NCBI GenBank assembly: GCA_902763615.1
Contig: CACWSX010000034.1
Location: forward strand, 1 to 45,802
DNA: 45,802 bases
Reading direction: 5' to 3'
Origin: an uncultured Prevotellaceae bacterium
GTDB lineage: Bacteria; Bacteroidota; Bacteroidia; Bacteroidales; Bacteroidaceae
Shown here: positions 6,670 to 14,615 of the stretch, piece after piece
Layout: every line of letters begins with the position of its first letter
Position numbering within the stretch: position 1 is the stretch's first letter
Position numbers and translations under genes: made by a program
The notes under the pieces: generated by a model
What the model saw: only the letters and a program-made list of their open reading frames with translations
Told to the model about the DNA's origin: nothing
Database searches by the model: none

Positions 6670-6971
6670 AGTTTGGACTCAGCGATACAGTTATCAAGGA
6701 ACTGCAGGATGTTTTTCGCCGTCATACGAACATCGAGAAGGTTCTGATATTCGGCTCCAGGTCGAAAGGCAACTTCCGAGCCGGATCTGATATTGACCTC
6801 GCCATCGTTGGCAAAGGCATTGACTATAATCTGTTGCTGACGATACAATGCGAGATTGATGATTTGGATATGCTCTACTCAATTGACCTGCTCGACTATA
6901 ACAAAGAGAAAGGCACGCCCATTGGCGATCACATTGACAGAATAGGCCAGATATTTTACGAGGCAGCCTAA
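6666..6971 (+). CDS. MntA-type minimal nucleotidyltransferase (orphan antitoxin)
   Basis: This 101-aa protein has the polymerase-beta nucleotidyltransferase signature: G30-S31-R-S-K-G and the S-D42-I-D44-L pair that binds Mg2+. In type VII toxin-antitoxin systems such enzymes AMPylate a tyrosine of the HEPN toxin and so silence it. About 86 of 101 residues match the MNT at 44770-45075, so the two loci are recent duplicates or independent acquisitions of one system. Here the toxin partner is reduced to a scar, and the protein may act as an anti-toxin against the intact copy or be evolving neutrally. Confidence 0.85.
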   Translation: MKFGLSDTVIKELQDVFRRHTNIEKVLIFGSRSKGNFRAGSDIDLAIVGKGIDYNLLLTIQCEIDDLDMLYSIDLLDYNKEKGTPIGDHIDRIGQIFYEAA

Positions 6972-7022
6972 TGGTTGTCCAACCTCACAGCGTGCCTGTC
7001 CCCTCGTGACGCCGTGTGAGCC

Positions 7023-8894
7023 CTACATCAGCACTTTGTTTACTGCATTCTTAAAGACATCGAGACCCGAGAAACCAATCTTTTTGAAGGTCTGGTTGCC
7101 CTGTTCGTCGTAGATGGCGTAGGTGGGTATGCTCTCCGATTCATACTTGTCGAGAATGTAGTTGTATTGCTCCCTCGTCAGGTAGTAGTGGTCGCCATCG
7201 ATGTCCTTAATCATCTCCTGCCATGTGGCGAGGGGCGATGTAGGCGAGGTGATATAGACAAACTGGATGTTCTTCCCCTTCAGTTCCTGCTTCCAGGGCT
7301 TCATGGCTGCATGTCCAGCCTTGCAAGGACCGCACCAGGTGGCCCAGATATCGATGAGCACCACCTTGCCCTTGTAACGGTCGAGGATGGTCTGCAGGAT
7401 GTTCTCCGGGGCCACGTCGTCCAGTTCCTTAATGGAGACGTTTTTCTCGCCAACCAGTTGCTGGGCGATGCGCTCCTGTTCGGCCAGATACTCATAATAG
7501 ACGTTCTTACAATCCTCGTTCTCCATCCCATCGAGCGTGGATTTGATCAGGAGTTCGTGGGGTCCGGTAAAAACGAATGCCAAAGCACGAAGGTCTGCGT
7601 TGTAGGCATTCTTCTCCCTTGCATCCGGGTCATAGGAGGCCCCGCTCTCCCAGAAGGCAAGGGCGCAGGGTGATGCCGGTTCGTTCAGATACTTATATTC
7701 GTAATTACGTTCCTCGCCGGTAAGAGCCAGCAGGTCCTTGTTCTTCTGCATCTTCTCATTCTGCTCATATAAATTCTCTTGAGTCCTGTAGACCGTTCCG
7801 TTTTCATCCACGCCGTATTGACTGATATGAAATTCAAACTGACGCGACCATTTTACAAAGTTCTCTTCTGCCGTCATGCAGAGCAGGTCTTTCGTCGCTG
7901 TGGTATATTTGGAAGCCTTAACAGCAGCCACGCGCTGGTCGAAGATGTTTTTCAGGCAATGCAGGCGTTCTTCCTTCGTGTTGCATGCCTTGACCTTGAG
8001 ATAGGTGTCATAGTCGTCTGCGAAATGTCTGAATTCGTCGTAGGCATTAATCAAGTCCATATTGGTCTTAGCCATATAGCCTTTGAAAGCCACAAAAGGC
8101 TTATTGTCGGTGGTCACCTTCATCAGGATGTCAGTCTCCTGTCCTGGACCGATGACGATTTTGGGGAATGCCAATCCCTGAACACCAATCGTTACTTCGC
8201 GCGTTATCCACATGGGAATCTCGACCTTCACGGTACCGTCGTCGGCAAGCGGGAAGAACTTCTGGAAACGCTCCTTGCTGCCCAGTGGTGTGAAACCGCC
8301 TACATAGAACTCCATCTTCATGGCTGGCTTATAGCCCAACATCTTGACTTTGATGGTGGCCACGCCTTTATTGATCTTGGCAGCAGGCAGCGTCTCGTCC
8401 TTGGCATAGTTCACGCCTTTCCAATCGTCGGGCAGCACAATCTTCTGCTGCGTCTTGCCATCGCAGATGTTCCAGAACTTGAAGTCCCCATCGCTATAGC
8501 CCTCTAGGAAGTCCATCTGCTTGGTGTCCTGAGGTACGGGCTTGAAGTGGAGCGCCAGACTGGCCTTTCCGCTCTCTGGCATCCAGAAAAGCGAGTCGAG
8601 TTGCAAGTCGGACTCTTGGGCATTGGTCTTCTCACCGCCTGTGATGCTATACTTCGTACCGTCGGGCGTCTGCAGAAACGAAATTTTGGCAAAGCGAATC
8701 CAACTGCCTGGGCTGTAGTTGGCCTCTATGTGCAGCACCGTCTCCGTCTGCTTCAGTTCCACTTTGGTAATCTCGAAATTACTGTTACTTCTTCCCATAA
8801 AGGCTGTTGGGTTATCCCATACAACCTGTTTCTGCGCTACTGCAGTCATGGCGATGAGGGCAAGAATAGTGATAATAATGGTTTGTTTCATCAT
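7023..8894 (-). CDS. TlpA-like thioredoxin-fold protein, exported
   Basis: The protein has 623 residues and a signal peptide (about residues 1-20, MKQTIIITILALIAMTAVAQ). The N-terminal 480 residues form a large extracytoplasmic region of beta-rich segments and helices, seen in many Bacteroidetes TlpA-like proteins. A C-terminal thioredoxin domain (about 500-623) contains W520-C521-G-P-C524-K and the cis-proline region ESIPTYAIYD. Such proteins are periplasmic thiol-disulfide oxidoreductases, here fused to an unknown N-terminal domain. It is a single-gene unit with a -7 box at 8914-8921. Confidence 0.85.
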   Translation of the reverse strand: MMKQTIIITILALIAMTAVAQKQVVWDNPTAFMGRSNSNFEITKVELKQTETVLHIEANYSPGSWIRFAKISFLQTPDGTKYSITGGEKTNAQESDLQLDSLFWMPESGKASLALHFKPVPQDTKQMDFLEGYSDGDFKFWNICDGKTQQKIVLPDDWKGVNYAKDETLPAAKINKGVATIKVKMLGYKPAMKMEFYVGGFTPLGSKERFQKFFPLADDGTVKVEIPMWITREVTIGVQGLAFPKIVIGPGQETDILMKVTTDNKPFVAFKGYMAKTNMDLINAYDEFRHFADDYDTYLKVKACNTKEERLHCLKNIFDQRVAAVKASKYTTATKDLLCMTAEENFVKWSRQFEFHISQYGVDENGTVYRTQENLYEQNEKMQKNKDLLALTGEERNYEYKYLNEPASPCALAFWESGASYDPDAREKNAYNADLRALAFVFTGPHELLIKSTLDGMENEDCKNVYYEYLAEQERIAQQLVGEKNVSIKELDDVAPENILQTILDRYKGKVVLIDIWATWCGPCKAGHAAMKPWKQELKGKNIQFVYITSPTSPLATWQEMIKDIDGDHYYLTREQYNYILDKYESESIPTYAIYDEQGNQTFKKIGFSGLDVFKNAVNKVLM

Positions 8895-8913
8895 CGGTTG
8901 TTGTTATGTTTTG

Positions 8914-8921
8914 CAAAGTTA
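8914..8921 (-). promoter_or_regulatory. -7 box of the TlpA-like gene
   Basis: The minus strand reads TAACTTTG about 20 bp upstream of the start at 8894. Confidence 0.5.
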
Positions 8922-8980
8922 TCCTTTTCTTTTGTAATAGCAACATGCCTCGTTTACAATTTTCAGACATTTTGTGTTCT

Positions 8981-9124
8981 TTAACCTCTTTTTTTAGTTA
9001 CTAACAATTTTCTTATAGAAAGGACGTAGCCACCATATTGTTTCTCGTCTTCGAGGAGGAACTTGGGAGAATGGATGCGGGCTCCTTCCACCTTATTATA
9101 TATATGACTCAGACGGGACGGCAT
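8981..9124 (-). other. Possible 47-codon reading frame or gene remnant
   Basis: A short minus-strand frame starts MPSRLSHIYNKVEGARIHSP and ends LLVTKKRG before a TAA. It contains NKVEGA, which also occurs in the neighbouring DKNYY protein, and the shared 19-bp DNA word lies at about 9088 and 9280. It could be the tail of a lost gene or a small peptide. Otherwise I see nothing in 8922-9194. Confidence 0.25.
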
Positions 9125-9194
9125 TTTCAATGAGTCCTCGTTCACTCAGAGAATGGCGTCCCTAGTGAGTCTATACCGAAAACTTAGAGGCTGG

Positions 9195-9815
9195 TTATTT
9201 CAATAGCTTACCTCTGTAATAAGCATTGAAACTGTCTTGGCCATAACCATTTCCTGTATATTTGAACGAAGAGGCTACGGCTCCTTCCACCTTATTCCCA
9301 TGATAGAAGACGGAGAAGGAATCCTTGGCATAGCCGCCTTCCAATACCTTGAAATTAGACGCCATACATCCCTTTAACTTTTCACCAAAATAGTAGACAT
9401 TGAAGGAGTCTTTAGCATAACCACCACCCAGATCTACAAACGAGGAGGCCATCGCGTCTATCTTCTTGTCACCGTAGTAGACATTGAAGTTGGTCTTGAA
9501 ATAACCTTTGTGTGCTGACATCGGCTCATCCATCTCCCCGTGCCTGAAATGATGCGAGGCAGGACGCTCTTTCAGACGGAACGTCGAGGGGTCGACATTC
9601 TCGAGGACACGACCATTCAGATACACATTCATTCTGTCTTTTGCGTAGCCGTAGCCTAAATCAACAAAACTCTGGGTATCAACCTGCATCATAACTTCGT
9701 CGCAGAAAATCACCCGACCGTGAATAATCTCATATCTCTGGGCCTGACTCATCGACGTCCATCCCATCATTGTCACCAACAGAAGTGACCTGAATAAAAA
9801 TGCTGTCTGTTTCAT
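9195..9815 (-). CDS. DKNYY-repeat exported protein
   Basis: About 206 residues with an N-terminal signal peptide (MKQTAFLFRSLLLVTMMGW onward). Four or five repeats follow, of the form GYAKDSFNVYY-G-K-h..A..SF..LG, for example near residues 50, 115, 147 and 180. This is the DKNYY repeat, found in exported proteins of unknown function in Bacteroidetes and Fusobacteria. I took the second methionine (9815) as the start because it begins the signal peptide. A minus-strand TATCTTTG at 9849-9856 fits as promoter. The gene stands alone. Confidence 0.7.
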   Translation of the reverse strand: MKQTAFLFRSLLLVTMMGWTSMSQAQRYEIIHGRVIFCDEVMMQVDTQSFVDLGYGYAKDRMNVYLNGRVLENVDPSTFRLKERPASHHFRHGEMDEPMSAHKGYFKTNFNVYYGDKKIDAMASSFVDLGGGYAKDSFNVYYFGEKLKGCMASNFKVLEGGYAKDSFSVFYHGNKVEGAVASSFKYTGNGYGQDSFNAYYRGKLLK

Positions 9816-9848
9816 AATCGTATACATTTAGAATAACTTTTGATGGTG

Positions 9849-9856
9849 CAAAGATA
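9849..9856 (-). promoter_or_regulatory. -7 box of the DKNYY gene
   Basis: The minus strand reads TATCTTTG about 34 bp upstream of the start. Confidence 0.55.
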
Positions 9857-9914
9857 GGATATTCCCTACAAACTGAAAAAAGAAAATCCCTATTCGTTCG
9901 TGGGGAATTTCCTA

Positions 9915-10547
9915 TTACAATTTGAGATATGATTTGAGAGCAGGGATCCAGTCTTCGTTGTTCTGAGGGCAGAGGGTGTGGATGCCGAGGGCTTCGGCAG
10001 CTGCGCAGTTGTTGGGACTGTCGTCGATGAAGAGGGTCTCATCGGCTGTGGTCTGCTGACCTTCGAGCATCATGCGGAAAATCTCTGGCGAGGGCTTCAT
10101 CACCTTGCACTCGTAACTCAGGTAGAGGCGGTCGAAATAATAGTCGATGGAATGATGGCCGCCATCGAACGCTGGGGAGCAGGCCCATTGCATCATAAAG
10201 GGGTTGGTGTTTGAAAGCAGACAGACCTTATAGCCCTGCTGGCGCAGACGAAGCAACATATCGAGGTTGCGCTGGGGAACGGACTCCACATATCCGTGCC
10301 AGGCATAGAAACACTCGTCCATCGTCAACTGACGGCCGATAATTTTGCTCAGTTCCGCACGAAACACTTCAGCAGAAATCCTGCCACTCTCGAGGTCGCC
10401 GAAGATGCCGTGCTGATGAAAGGCATCAAGGTGCTGACGAGCATCTGTCAGTCCGATTTCCTCGAACCGCCGGATGGCATTCTCGTAACTCAAGGCGATG
10501 ACCACACCACCGAGATCGAACGCGATGTTATGGCTATTGGAAGGCAT
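9915..10547 (-). CDS. HAD-superfamily hydrolase (YihX-like)
   Basis: At 210 aa it has the HAD motifs in order: FDLGGVV at residues 10-16 (nucleophile D11), [16 protein letters not shown] with the conserved lysine, and LFIDDSPNN. The DLGGV form, with Gly in place of the second Asp of DxD, is common in the YihX/haloacid-dehalogenase-like branch, so phosphatase activity cannot be taken for granted. It is the last gene of the minus-strand run and overlaps the end of the aminotransferase gene by 14 bp, which argues for co-translation. It could dephosphorylate a sugar or nucleotide intermediate, but the substrate is unknown. Confidence 0.85.
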   Translation of the reverse strand: MPSNSHNIAFDLGGVVIALSYENAIRRFEEIGLTDARQHLDAFHQHGIFGDLESGRISAEVFRAELSKIIGRQLTMDECFYAWHGYVESVPQRNLDMLLRLRQQGYKVCLLSNTNPFMMQWACSPAFDGGHHSIDYYFDRLYLSYECKVMKPSPEIFRMMLEGQQTTADETLFIDDSPNNCAAAEALGIHTLCPQNNEDWIPALKSYLKL

Positions 10548-11715
10548 TGAGAAGGGTGATGATTTGGGTGATTTCTTCGTCAGTCAGAGCCTGATGGCAG
10601 GGGATAGAGAGCTCTTGGGCGTGAATCTGCTCAGTGACGGGAAAAGATTGAAGATTGAAAATTGAAGATTGAAGATTATAGCAGCGCTGGCGGTGAGGCG
10701 GAATGGGATAATGAATCACAGTTTCTACGCCATTTTCCAAGAGATACTGCTGGAGTTCGTCGCGACGAGGACTGAAAACGGGGAAGATGTGCCAGACACA
10801 GTCGCGTGCAGCGAGGCCAGAACGAGAATACGTTTCGTTGCCATCGGGAAGTAATCTCACGAGGTCGTTGCTTACTTCTCGTTCGTAGCGGGCAGCAATG
10901 TCCTTGCGACGCTGGTTGTCGGCATCGAGATGCTTCAGTTTTACGGAGAGGATAGCGGCTTGGATCTCGTCGATGCGCGAGTTGCGGCCAAGATGATCGA
11001 AGACATATTTCTTTGCGGAACCATAGTTGCCGAGAGCCTCGATGGTCTTGGCGAGCTCATCGTCGTTGGTGGTCACAGCGCCAGCATCGCCCAGCGCACC
11101 AAGATTCTTGCCCGGATAGAACGAATGGCCTGCAGCATCGCCAAGAGAGCCGGTTCTTTTAAGGGAAAAGTGAACAGTGAAAAGTGAAAAATTTGCTGCC
11201 GCTTCCCTGTAAACACAGCCGTGGGCTTGGGCATTGTCCTCGATGAGTTTCAGGCCATGCTTGCGGCAGATCTCCCCTATCCTATCCGTATAGGCACAGC
11301 GGCCGTAGAGATGGACTATCATGATGGCTCGGGTACGAGAGGTGATGGCCTGCTCGATAAGGGCATCGTCGATTTGAAGCGTGGCTGGCGAGGGCTCTAC
11401 GAGGACGGGCTTGAGGCGATTCTCAGTGATGGCGAGAATGGAGGCGATAAAGGTATTGGCAGGCACGATGACTTCATCGCCTGGAGTCATCACTCCCATC
11501 TCGATATAGGCTCGCAGAATCAGCGTTAAGGCATCCAGTCCGTTGGCACAGCCGATGCAATGTCTGGTGCCGATATACTGGGCATAGGCCTGCTCAAACT
11601 TCCGCGTAGCCTCACCTTTGAGATACCAGCCAGAGTCGAGAACCTCGCTAATCGCCTCGCGGATTTCAGCATCGTAGAGGTCGTTGATTCGTTTCAGATC
11701 CAAATACTTAATCAT
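10534..11715 (-). CDS. fdtB: DegT/DnrJ/EryC1 sugar aminotransferase, FdtB-like, with two in-frame repeat insertions
   Basis: This 393-aa PLP enzyme follows the DegT family closely: [13 protein letters not shown], the [11 protein letters not shown] motif, and [18 protein letters not shown] with the PLP-binding K203. FdtB converts dTDP-3-keto-6-deoxyhexose to the 3-amino sugar, using the product of FdtA, which is encoded two genes upstream. Two stretches do not belong to the family. Residues about 169-184 ([14 protein letters not shown]) come from the AAGTGAA element at 11163-11214. Residues about 346-358 ([13 protein letters not shown]) come from ATTGAAG repeats at 10641-10681. Both keep the frame. 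The first lies between the conserved Asp loop and the PLP-lysine loop, so activity could be affected. The gene overlaps both neighbours. Confidence 0.85.
   Translation of the reverse strand: MIKYLDLKRINDLYDAEIREAISEVLDSGWYLKGEATRKFEQAYAQYIGTRHCIGCANGLDALTLILRAYIEMGVMTPGDEVIVPANTFIASILAITENRLKPVLVEPSPATLQIDDALIEQAITSRTRAIMIVHLYGRCAYTDRIGEICRKHGLKLIEDNAQAHGCVYREAAANFSLFTVHFSLKRTGSLGDAAGHSFYPGKNLGALGDAGAVTTNDDELAKTIEALGNYGSAKKYVFDHLGRNSRIDEIQAAILSVKLKHLDADNQRRKDIAARYEREVSNDLVRLLPDGNETYSRSGLAARDCVWHIFPVFSPRRDELQQYLLENGVETVIHYPIPPHRQRCYNLQSSIFNLQSFPVTEQIHAQELSIPCHQALTDEEITQIITLLNAFQ
10641..10681 (-). repeat. In-frame ATTGAAG-type short repeat in fdtB
   Basis: About four degenerate copies of AAGATTGA/AAAATTGA follow one another. 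On the coding strand they give [12 protein letters not shown] near residue 350, where family members have a variable loop. Confidence 0.75.
11163..11214 (+). repeat. AAGTGAA/TTTGCTGCCGC element inserted in frame in fdtB
   Basis: The plus strand begins GGGAAAAGTGAACAGTGAA and ends TTTGCTGCCGCTTCCCTGT. It carries AAGGGAA and TTCCCT at its edges as short inverted ends. Over about 45 bases it matches the reverse complement of the right-hand element of the four-helix-bundle gene (3645-3690). Confidence 0.85.
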
Positions 11716-12650
11716 AGCTCGTATTCGTAGATATCGTAACAGAGGCCTCTGGCCCCATAGCCCTCCTTCTGGAAGACCAGATTCTCGTTCAGTCCGCTGC
11801 CGTCAGGATGCTCCGTAGAGCGTCCGAAATCGAAGTACGGGTAGTTGTGATAGTCGCTGAATATCCTGTCATAGAGCAAATCAATTACGCCAGACTTCTT
11901 TCCCTCAGGCGTGGCAGAGCTGTACTGGGCATGGACCACCTGAGGAGAGACATAAAGCACGACCCCCCCCAGCACCTCACCATCCTTTACGGCCTGATAT
12001 AGTTGGATATTCTCAGGGAAACGACCATGCAGCAATTCGATTTCCTGAATCGAATGAACAGGTTTTACACCATGTTTGGTCATCAGATTGTCTGTCAGTA
12101 CTGGCCAGAAAGCAGCATAATCGTCTGAACGCTCCACGCAGACACCTGCTTTCTGAGCACGTACGATGCCACGACGCCGCACCCGTTCCCATCGCAGTCC
12201 TGCCTGCAGGAAGATGTTTGTGGAATAGTCTCTCGCTACGATACGGGCATGACACTCATGATAAAGCGCATAGAGATCCTCCTCGGCAGACAGACGATGA
12301 TAGACCCAGGGAATGGCTTTGTAAGTAACATGGCGCAAACCCTCAGCACGAAGGTTTACGTTCATCTCATGAAAGAGGGTCATGGTCTGAACGATTGTCA
12401 GATGAGAACTCATCAACAATCCGCCATAGGTCAGTCCCTGATGGGAGCAGAGCGTGTCGCCAGACACATTGGCTGGCAGTACTGCCAACAGCCTACTTCC
12501 TTCATAAAACATCAAGGAGTGGTCACTGAAGCGGTCAGCGTGATAATCCATGTATCGACGATCGAAAAGGAACGTGCCGTTCTTCGACTCTACCACGAAC
12601 TGATTCCATTCGTCAGCTTTATCAGGGGTGTATCGTCTGACTTCTATCAT
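11712..12650 (-). CDS. GNAT / FemAB-like N-acyltransferase
   Basis: About 312 residues. The C-terminal half has features of the GNAT/FemAB acyltransferase fold: [20 protein letters not shown], then [20 protein letters not shown] and [20 protein letters not shown]. Such proteins transfer acyl or aminoacyl groups to sugars or amino sugars. Position between fdtA and fdtB suggests it may acylate the 3-amino sugar in place of the left-handed-beta-helix acetyltransferase FdtC, but that is an inference. I chose the start at 12650 ([10 protein letters not shown]), because the seven extra N-terminal codons of the longer frame come from a repeat element. It overlaps fdtB by ATGA. Confidence 0.75.
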   Translation of the reverse strand: MIEVRRYTPDKADEWNQFVVESKNGTFLFDRRYMDYHADRFSDHSLMFYEGSRLLAVLPANVSGDTLCSHQGLTYGGLLMSSHLTIVQTMTLFHEMNVNLRAEGLRHVTYKAIPWVYHRLSAEEDLYALYHECHARIVARDYSTNIFLQAGLRWERVRRRGIVRAQKAGVCVERSDDYAAFWPVLTDNLMTKHGVKPVHSIQEIELLHGRFPENIQLYQAVKDGEVLGGVVLYVSPQVVHAQYSSATPEGKKSGVIDLLYDRIFSDYHNYPYFDFGRSTEHPDGSGLNENLVFQKEGYGARGLCYDIYEYEL

Positions 12651-12655
12651 CGGCG

Positions 12656-12686
12656 GCAGCGAATTATTCACTCTTCACTTTATTGA
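12656..12686 (-). repeat. AAGTGAA/TTTGCTGCCGC element at the fdtA/GNAT junction (diverged copy)
   Basis: The minus strand reads AAAGTGAAGAGTGAATAATT followed by CGCTGCCGC. It supplies the last residues and stop codon of FdtA (KVKSE) and sits just before the start of the acyltransferase. Confidence 0.7.
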
Positions 12687-13074
12687 CGTAGTCAAGGAAC
12701 TCGGTGTAGTCGTAGATATAATCGTCCTCCTCGTAATGCTCGGATGCCAGCACGAGACAGACGGCACCAGACGAGAAATCATCGAGTGTTCGCCAAGTGT
12801 TGGTATCGATGAGCAATCCCTGCCAAGGATGATTCAGCAGCACCGTCTTGCGCTCACGGCCATTGTCGAGCGTCACATGAAACGAGCCGCTCAAGGCAAC
12901 GACAAACTGCTTCAGACGCTTGTGGGCATGACCGCCACGACTCTCACCCCCAGGCACATCATACACCCAATAGGCACGCTTGATATCGAAGGGCACCATC
13001 GTCTGAGCCTCAGCAAAAGTGAGGTTACCACGAGGATCTGTAATCTTAGGCAGATCAATCAATTTGATTTCCAT
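12664..13074 (-). CDS. fdtA: dTDP-4-keto-6-deoxyhexose 3,4-ketoisomerase (FdtA/WxcM-like cupin)
   Basis: This 136-aa protein is a single cupin of the FdtA/QdtA/WxcM family, with the expected length. Conserved parts are DPRGNLTFAEA near the N-terminus, RAYWVYDVPGGESRGGHAHK with the catalytic and metal-site-like histidines, and WRTLDDFSSGAVCLVLASEHY. It isomerises the RmlB product dTDP-4-keto-6-deoxyglucose to the 3-keto sugar, the substrate of the FdtB-like aminotransferase. I start at 13074 (MEIKLIDL), since the longer frame reads a repeat element (NSEKFAAAR). Its C-terminus KVKSE also comes from a diverged element copy. Confidence 0.85.
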   Translation of the reverse strand: MEIKLIDLPKITDPRGNLTFAEAQTMVPFDIKRAYWVYDVPGGESRGGHAHKRLKQFVVALSGSFHVTLDNGRERKTVLLNHPWQGLLIDTNTWRTLDDFSSGAVCLVLASEHYEEDDYIYDYTEFLDYVNKVKSE

Positions 13075-13076
13075 CC

Positions 13077-13120
13077 GTGCGGCAGCAAATTTTTCACTGT
13101 TCACTTTTCCCTTTTACCTT
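13077..13120 (-). repeat. AAGTGAA/TTTGCTGCCGC element at the purT/fdtA junction
   Basis: The minus strand reads AAGGTAAAAGGGAAAAGTGA, then ACAGTGAAAAATTTGCTGCC and GCAC. It starts at the purT stop codon and ends three bases before the fdtA ATG, so it fills the whole intergenic space. Confidence 0.85.
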
Positions 13121-14316
13121 AATTTCGCATAGGGATCAGTGCCGAGAACGGTCTTTGCCAATCGTTTGGCCTTATCGCGCAGGGCATTGACATCATCACC
13201 CACCTCTCCGTAACACAACACGACACCCATACGACGGCCTTTGTGAGCCTCGGGCTTGCCAAAGATGCGGATACGTGTACGGTCTTCCTTGAGGGCATCC
13301 ACGAAGTTGTAGTCGAGCAACGAACGGTCTACTGGCGTAGAAGCCTCCTTGGGAGAAAGAATCACAGCCGAAGCACCAGCATGCTCCAGATGAATGCCAG
13401 CAATGGGCAGACCCATCACAGCACGGAAATGGAGTTCGAACTCGCTCAGATTGGTCGTATGGCCGAGCGTTACCATACCTGTATCGTGCGGACGAGGACT
13501 CAGTTCGGAGAAGATTACCCCACCCTGCTTGGTCAGGAAGAACTCCACACCCCAGATACCAGCACCCGTCAAGGCCTTCGTCACCTTATCGGCCATCATC
13601 TGAGCCTGTTTCAGAGCCTCGTCGCTGATCTTATAGGGTTGCCAGGACTCACGATAGTCGCCCGATTTCTGCACGTGTCCGATAGGCGGGCAGAACAATG
13701 TTGGCCATCCGTGCTGCTGAGTGACGGTAAGGAGTGTGAACTCAGAATCGAAGTCGATAAACTCCTCGATGATCACTTCCTTCACATCGCCACGCGAACC
13801 TTCCATCGCCTCCCTGAAAGCTGTCTCCAGCTCGCTGTCATTGTGCACGTAGCTCTGACCGTGACCGCTTGACGACATCAGGGGCTTGACCACACAAGGG
13901 AAGCCGATCTCATCAGCAGCAGCCTTGAACTCCTCGAAGGTCTTGGCATAGAAATACTTCGCCGTGCGCAATCCTAATTCCTTGGCAGCGAGGTCACGAA
14001 TGGCACGACGGTTCATCGTGTAGTTGACGGCACGAGCCGAAGGCACCACCTGAATACCCTGTTCCTCAAACTTGAAGAGGCGCTCCGTACGGATGGCCTC
14101 GATCTCAGGCACGATGATATCAGGCTTATGCTTGTTGACGACAGCCTCGAGGGCATCACCATCGAGCATTGAGAACACTTCACGCTCGTCAGCGACTTGC
14201 ATCGCGGGCGCATTGTCATAACGGTCGCAGGCAATCACGTACTGGCCTGCACGCATGGCGGCTATCACGAACTCCTTGCCGAGTTCTCCAGAGCCTAAAA
14301 GCAAGATCTTCTTCAT
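13114..14316 (-). CDS. purT: Formate-dependent phosphoribosylglycinamide formyltransferase 2
   Basis: The 400-aa length and layout match PurT, an ATP-grasp enzyme that makes formyl-GAR from GAR, formate and ATP in purine synthesis. Visible are [20 protein letters not shown] at the N-terminus, the glycine-rich [13 protein letters not shown] loop, [18 protein letters not shown], and [22 protein letters not shown]. The stop codon overlaps the repeat element at 13077-13120, and the C-terminus (DPYAKLR) looks normal. It overlaps the sigma-like gene upstream by ATGA and is embedded among sugar-nucleotide genes, which is unusual for purT. Confidence 0.93.
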   Translation of the reverse strand: MKKILLLGSGELGKEFVIAAMRAGQYVIACDRYDNAPAMQVADEREVFSMLDGDALEAVVNKHKPDIIVPEIEAIRTERLFKFEEQGIQVVPSARAVNYTMNRRAIRDLAAKELGLRTAKYFYAKTFEEFKAAADEIGFPCVVKPLMSSSGHGQSYVHNDSELETAFREAMEGSRGDVKEVIIEEFIDFDSEFTLLTVTQQHGWPTLFCPPIGHVQKSGDYRESWQPYKISDEALKQAQMMADKVTKALTGAGIWGVEFFLTKQGGVIFSELSPRPHDTGMVTLGHTTNLSEFELHFRAVMGLPIAGIHLEHAGASAVILSPKEASTPVDRSLLDYNFVDALKEDRTRIRIFGKPEAHKGRRMGVVLCYGEVGDDVNALRDKAKRLAKTVLGTDPYAKLR

Positions 14317-14615
14317 TTCTTTTTAAGTATTTGGTTCAGCATTTGCCATTCGGGGGTAACGGCCAATTTACGGACACACTGATCGATGCGCTCCATCGCA
14401 TCCTCCTGCGACGACTCCAGCTCCTTGGCTATCTCCTGAAGAGAGAGCCGCTGAGCACCGAAGAGACCGTAGTAATGCGTCACAGCCTCTTCTTCCTCAG
14501 GCGGGAGCAAGTAGAGCAGATGCTCCAGATAGTGCTCCATCTGAGGGGAAAGGCTCGTGGGATTGAGGCCGACACGAACCAGGAAAGAGTGGAGAGAGCG
14601 GGTCAGAGAATCCAT
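14313..14615 (-). CDS. Small sigma-70 region-4-like helix-turn-helix protein
   Basis: This 100-aa protein has a central stretch [20 protein letters not shown] followed by [20 protein letters not shown] and RIDQCVRKL. It resembles sigma region 4.2, including the LS-x2-EIA turn and the downstream recognition helix. It lacks any region 2, so it is not a complete sigma factor. It may be a DNA-binding regulator or a stand-alone remnant. It starts directly after the rmlB stop and overlaps purT by ATGA, so it is translated within the operon. Confidence 0.6.
   Translation of the reverse strand: MDSLTRSLHSFLVRVGLNPTSLSPQMEHYLEHLLYLLPPEEEEAVTHYYGLFGAQRLSLQEIAKELESSQEDAMERIDQCVRKLAVTPEWQMLNQILKKK

Noticed and set aside
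4703-6971. Complete integrated phage or plasmid
   Set aside because: No integrase, replication or structural gene is present, only small genes and repeats.
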